NCBI GenBank assembly: GCA_029783825.1
Contig: JAREIK010012111.1
Location: 726,866-790,865, forward strand
DNA length: 64,000 bases
Direction of reading: 5' to 3'
Source of the DNA: Sapria himalayana
Lineage: Eukaryota; Streptophyta; Magnoliopsida; Malpighiales; Rafflesiaceae
The notes below the pieces were generated by a model. It saw nothing but the letters and a program-made list of their open reading frames with translations, was not told the origin of the DNA and made no database searches. Positions within the stretch are counted from its first letter, which is position 1. Each line of letters opens with the position of its first letter. Both the position numbers and the translations under genes were made by a program. This document shows positions 49,901-60,839 of the stretch, piece by piece.

Positions 49901-50160
49901 GTAAATCCACAAATATGTTTTGATTACCAGACATGTGGTTTAAGCAAGCACTGTCCAGAAACTACATGTCGGGTGAGGAGTGATTTCTTGTTTCATTTAC
50001 ATAGGATAAGTATTCTGTAGAGACTAATTGCTCTACACAACTAGCACACTGTTTGTGTTTCATCCTACAATCCTTTGAAACACGCACAAACCATTTATAA
50101 TTTAGGCATTGGTTCTGTTTTCGAAACTAAAGATGAAAACGTGTTAATCATGTAGACATA
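46994..50160 (-). pseudogene. Ty1-copia pol, relatively young but broken
   Basis: On the minus strand, a zinc knuckle near 50,080 has Cys replaced by Tyr and His by Arg (CLNYKWFVRVSKDC). Protease FLDSACLNHMSGN follows at about 49,930. The pre-integrase part is SLWHRRFGYLNYFSLKNIF with CEKCSLGKQSRQKF (49,383-49,739). Integrase is decayed (48.4-49.38 kb). RT includes VSIYVDDIIFTSN with its YVDD catalytic box intact (47,353-48,027). RNase H includes YYDSDWGGYPDDYKSIYGY and the end DIFTKPLPREKL. In-frame stops include QSKK-stop-SIVVMS and EE-stop-VVDIFTK, each consistent with CAA becoming TAA. The N-terminal gag is missing. Confidence 0.9.
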
Positions 50161-50169
50161 AATTTCTAA

Positions 50170-53099
50170 ACTGAAAGAGTAATAAAAAACCAAAATAGTA
50201 CTTTATAAAATTTAATAATCCCATTCCAAATTTAGTTGGCCAACTATAGTTGGAAGAATATTTGGATCTTTAGACCCCTCTGAAAATTGTAATTGAACCA
50301 TATTTTTATTAAATTGAATGAATAAAATAAGTACAAGTGAAATTAAAATTTACAAGATTTGTATACTAACCTGATTCATTATCATCAAGGTCTTGAACAA
50401 ATTCTTCAATTTCAATAGGTTTGTTTGAGCTTCTCAACCAATCTTGTAGACATATGAGAACTTCAGCTGTAATAGGTGTTAATGAACTCCTAAAATTTTC
50501 TTAAGTTCTCCCCCTAGTGCTAAATGTAGATTTGTAGGCCACAATAGATGCTTGGATAGCTAATACATCCCTTCCTACATTTTCCAAAGAAGGACACCTA
50601 ACCTCATTTACCATCCACTAGTTTAGAAGATCAAAATCAATTCTATTTTTTTCAAGTTTGTCCTCCAAGTACCTATCCAACTCTTCCAAAGCTACAACTT
50701 CTTGTTCTTTCTCCAATTCAACAAAAAAATCATCAACATCAGTATCACTACCATCAAAGAAATCATCATTTTTCTTCAACACAGTAGAAGAGAAATCTTT
50801 TTTTGATTCATCTTCATTTAAATCTTTATAATCATCCATCATCTCATTTAAAGCATTTATAACTTTTTTAAGCAAATTTTTAGACAATTCCTCACCATAA
50901 TGCTAAGTGTACTTAGCATTGAGATATTTGAGCTTATATCTAGGATCCAACACTATTGCTACGAAAAGCATAATATATGTTGACTGAAGAGAACCCAATA
51001 TTTGTTGAATTTATGCTTCATTTTCATACCCATTTCAGACACCATTGTATCTCTACTATTTTCACAAAGCTCAATTTTTTTTCAAAATTCGAATAATCTC
51101 ATGAAAATAAACACTAGAGGTAGAATATTATGAGCTAGAAAATTAACAAGTTACCTCATAAAAAGTTTTCAAGAAACGAGCCAAAATTTTGGTATTTATT
51201 CAATCTCTCTCAGTTGGAACGTTTGAACCAAACTCCTTCAAAAATATTTTTTCTTTGTCCTCCAACTTATTATATTCTTTTTGATATTTTATATCAGTTT
51301 GTAGCATCAAATAAGTTGAATTCCATATTGTAGGACGATCTAATTGCAATGAAGATCCATATGACAAGTTTGCTTCTTCAACACATAACTTAAACATATC
51401 TAATCTTTTAGGACTGCTCCTCACATATTTCACCACACCTCTAATTTTTTGAATAGCTCCCTCAACTACTGCAATGCCATCTCTGAAAATTAAGTTTAGG
51501 ATATGAGCACAACATCTCATAGGAAAATGCTCGCCTCTCAAAGGTACAACACTTTTCATCACAAGCCTTTTTTTCAATTGTTAAACTGCAACATCATTAT
51601 TTAATGCATTGTCAATAGTAATGAACATCAACTTTCTCAAGCCCCATTCATTCATGCAAAACTCAATAGCATTTCTAATATTAACTCCAGAATGACTTTT
51701 AATTACACAAAAGTTCAAAAGCCTTTTATGCATATTCCATTAAGAATCAATGAAATGAACAGTCAAACATATATAAGACAAATTTTGAATGCTAGTCCAA
51801 TTGTCGGTAGTCAATGAAACTCTAAAACAATGAGATGATATGCTATCAAATAATTTCTTCTTATTCTTCACAAACAAAGAAAAACAATCCCTCAACACAG
51901 AGTGCCTAGATGGAATTTTAAATTGAGGCACACTAACTTCAAAAAACTCCTTAAACTCATCCCTCTCAACAAAATAAAAAGGCAATTCATCTTTTATGAT
52001 CATTTTCACCAAAGCCTCCCTAACTAGTTGTTGATCAAATTGCAAACAAATTAATTTGTTATCCTCTGAACTAGTACCTTTAGTGAAACTCAACAAAGAT
52101 TGTGACTTGTCTTTACCTTTGTGAGCTTGTATTAATTCTTTTTTGTGTGGAAATTTTTTACAAGTCTTTCTAAAGTATTTCCATAAACCCGAAGTACCTT
52201 GATCACTTTTTGCCAAGTATTTATTCCTACACCATATAAAAGCTGCCCTACCAGTTTCATTTCCCTCTGAATCAACTAATATCTCATAAGTTTCCCAAAC
52301 AGCAGACTTATACTTTTTATGAGCTTGAGGTTCAGATATACCTTGACTTTCTTTTACAATTGGAATTGAAGAACCTGCCGGAATAATAGGAGGGTTCGTG
52401 AAAAAATGATGATTGGATTTACCAGTACTTTGATCATTTGAGATGTGATCATCTTCAATTTATTATATTTTTCGTTTACCGTTGAATTGTGCCATCTGCA
52501 TTGCCATTAATTAATATGATATGTTAAGCATAAATAAATATAAATATTTCAAACAATCAAGCTCTACAAAACTGACTGTAACACATTCGGCCCACTCATT
52601 CGGCCCAACCACAACACCACAACCAATACTTAACAAAACTAACTGAGACACATAATAATAATAATAATAATTAATCACTCAATTCTCGTTAGAAAAACAA
52701 ACCAAAATGCTGGTGGCATCTGAAACATGGTGGAGGCAACCAAAAATGCGATGGACAAGCTCTGGACCTAACTGAACAAGGCTGGAATGGCGTGAAGCGG
52801 GATGGAACTCTTCGAAACAGCAATAGGTGCGTCGGAATTGGATGGGCAGTAGCGAAATTGGTGGCATCTTCATGTTATATATATATATATATATATATTC
52901 TTGGTTCTAGTATAGGTTTTTTAGGACGAGACGATTCTCGGGAGGGATATTACTTAAGATCCGAAACTATCCCAAAAGAAAAAATACATGACAGAACGGG
53001 ACGCAAAAAGTCAAAGTCAACAGATTTTCTAAGTCCTGATTTTATCGGGACAAGGCTTCAGGTCGAGTCGTGAATCTCCGAGTCCCGTGAGCAGCCCTA
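50170..53099 (-). mobile_element. hAT transposon body with one terminus
   Basis: The right edge reads (minus strand) TAGGGCTGCTCACGGGACTC, a typical plant hAT end, preceded inward by repeated cggga and gagtc words. Base 53,099 is the likely last base, since the adjoining ctaaatgc belongs to the satellite. The opposite terminus should lie near 50.2 kb but no complementary TAGGGCTG end is visible there. The copia sequence starts at about 50,160, so that end was probably lost. A (TA)n tract lies in the 5' leader at about 52,876-52,900. Confidence 0.75.
50366..52505 (-). pseudogene. hAT-family transposase (BED finger, RICESLEEPER-like)
   Basis: Start codons lie near 52,500 (MQMAQFNGKRKI), followed by two stops. 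A BED-type zinc finger region reads FIWCRNKYLAKSDQGTSGLW with KYFRKTC; the first Cys and the His positions are Phe and Tyr. Then come DELPFYFVERDEFKEFF and IPSRHSVLRDCFSLF (52,216-51,740), TTDNWTS, LRGEHFPMRCCAHILNLI with the conserved CAHILNL (51,577-51,200), an acidic stretch, and the dimerisation domain GRDVLAIQASIVAYKSTFST ending DWLRSSNKP (50.6-50.4 kb). At least four stops occur (DS-stop-WN, AV-stop-QL, RD-stop-IN, RT-stop-EN), so it is inactive. It would have cut and pasted the surrounding element. Confidence 0.92.
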
Positions 53100-55767
53100 C
53101 TAAATGCATATAAAGTTAAATCAGATAACTCCTAAACTCCGTAATGCCTAAATACATAAACCATTAAACCACTAAATACTACTTAATAATTAATAAATCT
53201 AATATTTATTACTATTTATTATATTTTTAAATATTCATTTTAATTATTTATTAGTGTATTTATTTAGAAAAATTTATTACAAAATAAATTATGAGTGAGA
53301 CAAATATAATTTAAATAATATATTATTTATCTAAAAAAAATATACGCTTATAAAAGAAGGATATATTTAAAAATTAAAAATTATTATCAAGTAATATAAG
53401 GTACTTTAATTTTGAATCAATTTGGGTTTTGTAAATATTTTTAATTAATATCAATCTTAATATTAATAGTTTATAAATTTAATTTTTGATCATTATTATA
53501 ATATCTATCAATAAAATTATTTATATTAAATTTATATGATTTAAAATAATTAATATTATTATAACAAAATTTGTATTAAAATTTCAAAAAATTTTAAATA
53601 TTATTATATTTTTAAATGTTATAACCTATGAAAATGATAAAAAATTATAGAAATTTTGTTTGTCATTTTATTTTTTTAAATAAATCCTATAAACCACTAA
53701 AAGCCTAAAAACATAAATCGCTAACTCCTAATGACAAAACCTCTAAATACTTAAATCATTAAACTGGTATAAATTAATAATAAATCATAAATCTCATTTT
53801 AATTTTTATTCAGTATAATTTTAAATTTTTATTTTAATTATTTATCAATTTATTTTATAGAAATATTAATTACAAAATAAATTATTAGTGAGAAAGATCT
53901 AATTTAAATTAAACTGGCATCCATAAATAATAAATAATAAATCTTATTTTTTTTCATAATAATTTTAAATATTCATTTTAATTATTTATTTGTTTATTTA
54001 TATATAAATATTAACTACAAAATAAATTGAGGTAGACAAATATAATTTATTTAAATTATTTTTCATCAAAAGATTATTAATAAACTTTTTAAAAGAAAAA
54101 AAAAATTCAAAACAAAAAATTATTATATAGTAATATATTTTGCTTTTCTTCTGAATCATTTTAGGTTTTGTAATTATATTTTAATTGATATCTATCTTTT
54201 TAATAATAGATTATTAATTGATCTTTTGATCATTATTAGAATATCTATCAATAAAATTTTTATATTGAATTTATATGATATATAATTATAATGATTATTA
54301 TAACTAAATATTGTATTCACATTTAAAAAAAATTTAAAAATTATTATATTTTCAAAGGTTATAAACTTTCAAAATATCAAAAAATAATAAAAAAAAAATT
54401 TTATTATTTTATTTTTTTAATAAAACCTATAAACCACTAAATGCATACATAGTTAAATTAGTAAACTTCTAAACCTTATAATGCCTAAATACATAAACCA
54501 TTAAACCGCTATATACTACTTAATAATTAATAAATCTAATTTTTATTTCTATTTATTATAATTTTAAATATTCATTTTAATTATTTATTAGTTTATTTTT
54601 ATAGAAATATTTATTACAAATTAAATTATGAGTGCGACATATATATTTTAATTAATTTATTTTTAATCAAAAAAAATATATGTTTATAAAAGAATTAAAA
54701 ATTTAAAAATTAAAAATTATTATCCAGTAATAGTTTTTACTTTAATTTTGAATCAATTTGTATTTTGTAAATATTTTTTAATTAATATCAATCTTTTTAT
54801 TAATAGTTTATTAATTTAAATATTGATCATTATTATATTTCTATCAATAAAATTATTTATATTGAATTTATATGATATATATTTATTAATATTATTATAA
54901 CTAAATATTGTATTCACATTTCAAAAAAATTTAAATATTATTATTTTTTCAAAGGTTATAACCTATGAAAATTAGTAAAAATTACAATTTCTTTTTTGTT
55001 ATTTTATTGTTTAATAAAACCTATAAACCACTAAATGCCTAAAAATATAAATTGCTAAACTCCTAAATGACAAAACCTCAAAATACTTAAACCATTAAAC
55101 ATGTGTACGTTAATAAAAAATCATAAATCTCAATTTAATTTTTATTAAGTATAATTTTAAATTTTTATTTTAATTATTTATAAATTTATTTTTATAGAAA
55201 TATTAATTACAAAATAAATTATTAGTGAGACAAATCTAATTTAAATAATTTATTTTTCATAAAAAAAATATATATCCTTATAAAAAGAGGCAAAATTTTA
55301 AAAACAAAAATTTATTATTTAGTAATATATTTTATTTTTATATCGAATCATTTTAGATTTTGCAATTATATTTTAATTTATAACATTCTTATTAATAATA
55401 GTTTATTAATTTTTTATTTATCATTATTATAATATCTATTAATAAAATTATTTATATTGAATTTACATTATTTATAATTATTAAGATTATTATTACTAAA
55501 TATTATATTCACATTTAAAAAATTTAAAAATTAATATATTTTCAAAGGTTATAACCTTCAAAAATTAAAAAAAATCAAAAAATTAAATTTTTTATTTTTT
55601 TATTATTTTAAATAAAAACTATAAATCACTTAAGGCATAAAAACTTCAATCACTAAACCCCAAAATACCTAAATACTTAAACCATTAAACTAGTATATCT
55701 TGAATAATATATAATAAATCTCTATTTTATTTGTATTCATTATAATTTTAAATATTCATTTTAATTA
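53100..55767 (-). repeat. AT-rich satellite array, left arm (reverse orientation)
   Basis: About 4.4 monomers. The palindrome centred on GGTTATAACC recurs with centres near 53,621, 54,361, 54,958 and 55,551 (spacing 740, 597 and 593). Each unit also has a C/A-rich stretch (cctataaaccactaaatgc... and ...aaaccattaaac), here on the plus strand, so orientation is opposite to the right arm. The first unit starts at the hAT terminus. Confidence 0.92.
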
Positions 55768-55833
55768 ATATTTTGTAATTATATCCGTGTCACTAATAAT
55801 TTATTTTGTAATTAATATTTCAATAAAAATAAA
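55768..55833. other. satellite inversion junction
   Basis: The sequence before 55,767 (ending ...tattcattttaatta) is repeated as its reverse complement from about 55,834 (taattaaaatgaatattta...). The intervening 66 bp form the turn of a very long inverted repeat. Confidence 0.85.
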
Positions 55834-58800
55834 AATATAAATAATTAAAATGAATATTTAAAATTATAATGAATACTAATAAAAATGAGATTTATTATTT
55901 ATTATTTAGAGTATACTAATTTAAAGGCATATGTATTTATGTGCTTCGGGGTTTAGGAGTTTAGTCATTAAGAATTTAGCTATTTTGTGGTTTATAGATT
56001 TTATTTAAAAAACTAATAACAAAAAATTTATTTTTTTATTTTTTCTAATTTTCAAAAGTTATAACCTTTGAAAACTTAATAATTTTTAAATTTTTTTAAA
56101 ATATGAAAATATTATTTTATTATAATAATCTAAATAATTATATATTATGTAAATTCAATATAAATAATTTTTATTATAGATATTATAATGACTATAATAA
56201 AATAAATTAATAAACTATTATTAATAAGATAGATATTAAATAAAATTATTAGCAAAACCTAAAATGATTCAAAATCAAAGTAAAATATATTAATAAGATA
56301 GATATTAAATAAAACTATTATTAATAAGATAAAATATACAGGTTTAAAAGATTATATTTTTAAGAGTTTTGGGATTTAAGAATTTAGTGATTTAAGTGTT
56401 TAGGCATTTAGTAGTTTATCAGTTTTATTTAAAAATAAAATAATTTTTTTTTTGTTATTTGTTCTCATTTTTGAAGGATATAACCTTTGAAACTATAACA
56501 ATTTTTGAATTTTTTTTAAATGTGAATACTATATTTAGTTATGATTATCTTAATAATTATATATCATGTAAATTCAATATAAACAATTATATTGATATAT
56601 ATTATAAAATGATCATACAAAAGATTAATAAATAATTATTAATAAGATAAATATTGTTTAAAATATATTTACAAAACCTAAAATGATTCAAAATCAAAGT
56701 GAAATGTTTTACTAAATATTAATTTTAAATTTTTAAATTTTTGTATCCATTTATAAGCAGATATATTTTTTGATGGAAAATAAATTATTTAAATTATATT
56801 TGTCTTACTATTAATTTATTTTTTAATTTATATTTCTATAAAAATAAACTAATAAATAATAAAAATGTATATATAAAATTATAATGAATACTAATAAAAA
56901 TGAGATTTATTATTTATTATTTAGGGTATACATATTTAATAGTTTAAGTTTATTGTGGTTTTGGGGTTAATGAGTTTATTTATTTATATGTTTACACATT
57001 TAGGTTATATTTATTGATTTATAGGTTTTATTCAATCAATGAAATAACAAAAAAATTATTTTTATGAATTTTCGTGATTTTCAAAGGTTATAACATTTGA
57101 AAATATAATAATTTTTTAATTGTTCTAAAATATGAATACAATACTTATTTATAATAATCTTAATAATTATATTTAATGTAAATTCAATATAAAAAATTGT
57201 ATTAATATATATTATTTTGATGATCAAAGAATAAATTAATAAACTATTATTAATAAGACATATATTAATTAAAATATATTTGTAGAACCCAAAATAATTA
57301 AAAATCAAAGTAAATTATATTACTAAATAAAATTTTAAATTTTTAAAAATTTGTTTATTTTTATAAGCTTATATTTTTTTTTATAAAAAATAATTTATTT
57401 AAATTATATATGTCTCACTCATTATTTATTTTGCAATTAATATTTATATAAAAATAAACTAAAAAATAATTAAAATGAATATTTAAAATTATAAAGAATA
57501 CAAATAAAAATTAGATTTCTTATTTATTATTTAGTTTATATAGGTTTAATGGTTTAAGTATTTAGGGGGTTTTGGGGTTTAGAAGTCTATAGATTTAAAT
57601 GTTTAGGCATTTAGTGGTCTATAAGTTTTATTTAAATAATAACATAATAAAAAAATTATTTTTATGATTTTTTATCATTTTTGAAGGTTATAACCTTTGA
57701 AAATATAATAATTTTTAAATTTTTTTCAAATGTAAATATAATATTTAGGTATAATAATCTTAATAATTATAAGATATTTAAATTTAATATAAGTAATTTT
57801 ATTGTTAGATATTATAAAATGGATCAAATAATAAATTAATAAACTATTATTAATAAGATTGATCGCAATTAAAATATAATTGTGAAACCTATATATAATG
57901 ATTCAAAATCAAAGTAAAATATATTACTAAATAATAATATTTTGTTTTTAAATTATTACTTCTTTATATAAACTTTTTTTTATTAAAGTAAATTATTAAA
58001 ATTATAATTTTCTCACTCATTATTTATTTTGTGATTGATATTTCTATAAAAATAAACTAATAAATTATTAAAATGAATATTTAAAATTATAATGAATACA
58101 AATTAAAATGAGATTTATGATTTATTATATGTGGTATACCAGTTTAATGGTTTGATTATTTAAGAGTTTTGTCGTTTAGGAGTTTATCAATTTAGGTTTT
58201 TAGGTATTTAGTGGTTTATAGGTTTTATTTATATAATAAAAATTAAAAAAAAATTTTAGATTTTTTCTAGATTTTCTAAGGTTATAACCTTTAAAAATAA
58301 AATAATTTTTAAAATTTTTTGAAATGTGAATACTTTGTATAATTATATTAATATTAATAATTATATATCATATAAATTCAATATAAACAATTTTAATGAT
58401 AGATATTATAATAATGATCAAAAATTAAATTAATAAACTATTATTAATAATATAAATACTAATTAAAATATATTTACATAATACAAAATGATTCAAAATC
58501 AAATCAAAATATATTACTAAATAATAATATTTAATTTTTAAATTTTTTCTTCTTTTTATAAGCTTATATTTTTTTTATTAAAAATAAATTATTTAAATAA
58601 TATTTGTCTCACTCGAAATTTATTTTGTAATTAATTTTTCTAAAAAATTAAGCTATAAATATTAAAATGAATATTTAAAATTAAAATAAATAGAAATAAA
58701 AATGATATTTATTATTTATTAAGTAGTATATAGATGTTAAAATCTTTATGTATTTAGGGGTTTTGGGGTTTATGAGCTTACTAATTTAAGTAAGTAAGCA

Positions 58801-59919
58801 TTTAAGGGTCTATAGGTTATATTTAAAAAATAAAATAACTAAAATTTTTTTTTATTATTATTTCTCATTTTTTAAGATTATAACCTTAGAAAATATAATA
58901 ATTTTTAAATTTTTTTCAAAAGTGAATAGAATATTTATTTATAATAATCATAATAATTATATATCATATAAATTCAATATAAATAATTTTATTGATAGAT
59001 ATTCTAATAATTATCAAAAAATAAATAAAAAATCTATTATGAATAAGATTGATATTACTTAAAATATAATATCAAAACCTAAAATGATTCAAAAGAAAAG
59101 TAAAATATATTACTAAATAATAATCATTTATTTTTAAATTTTTATTATTTTTATAAGCTTATCAATTTTTTGATGAAAAATAATTTTTATAAATTATATT
59201 TTTAACTAATAATTTATTTTATAATTAATACATATATAAAAATAAAAAACTAAACTATCAAAATGAATTTTATAAATTATAATGAAAACAAATAAAAATG
59301 AAATTTATTAATTATTATTTAGGGTATACCGATTTAAAGGATTATCTATGTACAAGCATCGAGATTTTGTAGTTTAGTGATTTAAATGCTTAGGCATTTA
59401 GTGGTGTATTGGTTTTATTTAAACAATAGAATAACAAAAAAATATATATATTTTTTTATTTTTTCACATTTTCAAAGGTTATAACATTTGAAAATATAAT
59501 AATTTTAAAATTTTTTTCAAAAGTGAATACAATATTTAGTTATAATAATAATTATATTTATATTTCATTTAAATTAAATATAAACATTTTTATTGATAAA
59601 TATTTTAATAATGATGAAAAAATAACTTAAAATCTATTATTAATAAGATAGATATCAATTAAAATATAATTACAAAACCTAAAATGATTCAGAAGCAAAA
59701 CAAAATATATTACTATATGATAATTTTTTATTTTGAATTTTTTTTTTCAAAAAGTTTTTCTATAACTTTTTGATAAAAAATAATTTAAATAAATTATATT
59801 TCTGTAACTCAAAAATTATTTTGTAATTAATATTTATATAAAAATAAACAAATAAATAATTAAAATGAATATTTAAAATTATAATTAAAAATAATGAGAT
59901 TTATTATTTATTATTTAGG

Positions 59920-60072
59920 GTATACCGGTCTAATTTAAATTAGATCTGTCTCACTAATAATATATTTTGTAATTCATATTTCTATAAAAATAAACTAAAA
60001 ATTATTTAAAATAAAAATTTAAAATTATACTGAATAAAACTTAAAATGATATTTATGATTTATTATTAATGT
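59920..60072 (+). repeat. extra block of about 147 bp in a long satellite monomer
   Basis: The stretch tctgtctcactaataat... to ...tttattattaatgtatac repeats the end of the preceding unit (…tttgtaattaatattt…attatttagggtatacc). It explains the 742-bp unit. The same kind of extra block occurs at about 61,270-61,425 and, in reverse, at about 53,890-54,040. Confidence 0.8.
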
Positions 60073-60807
60073 ATACTAGTTCAAGGGTTTAAGTATTTAG
60101 AGGTTTTATCTTTTTAGGAGTTTAGCAATTTTGGTTTTTAAGAATTTAGTGGTTTATAGGTTTAATTTAATCAAAAAAATAAGCAAAGAAAAATTTTTAA
60201 TTTTTTCTAATTTTCATAGGTTATAACCTTTGAAAATATTATAATATTTAAAAAATTACTGAAATGCAAATACAATATTTAGTTATAATAATATTAATAA
60301 TTATATATCATATAAATTCAATATAAATAATTTTATTGATAGATAATATAATAATGATCAAAATTTAAATTAATAAACTAATAATAAAAAAAGTGATATC
60401 AATTAAAATATATTTACAAAACCCAAATTAATTCAAAACTAAAGTAAAATATATTACTGAATAATAATTTTTAATTTTTAAATTTTTACTTCTTTTATAA
60501 GCGTATATATTTTTTTGATTAAAAATAAATTATTTAAATTATATTTGTCACACTCATAATTTATTTTATAATAAATATTTCTATAAAAATAAACTAATAA
60601 ATAATTAAATTGAATATATAAACTATATTAAATAGAAATTAAAATTAGATTTATTAATTATTATCTATTATAGAGCAGTTTAATGGTTTATGTATTTAGG
60701 TATCACGGGGTTTAGGTGTTTACTGATTTAATTGTGTATGCATTTAGTTGTTTATAGGTTTTATTTAATAAATAAAATAACAAAACATTTATTTTTATTA
60801 TTTTTTG

Positions 60808-60839
60808 ATATTTTCAAAGGTTATAACCTTTGAAAATAT
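60808..60839. other. best-preserved palindrome box of the satellite
   Basis: A 32-bp perfect palindrome whose centre is AAAGGTTATAACCTTT. The other units retain 10-24 bp of the same symmetry at the equivalent place. Confidence 0.9.

Noticed and set aside
57081..57308. 75-codon frame in the satellite
   Set aside because: It is a chance Ile/Tyr/Asn-rich frame in AT-only sequence and is not kept in other monomers.
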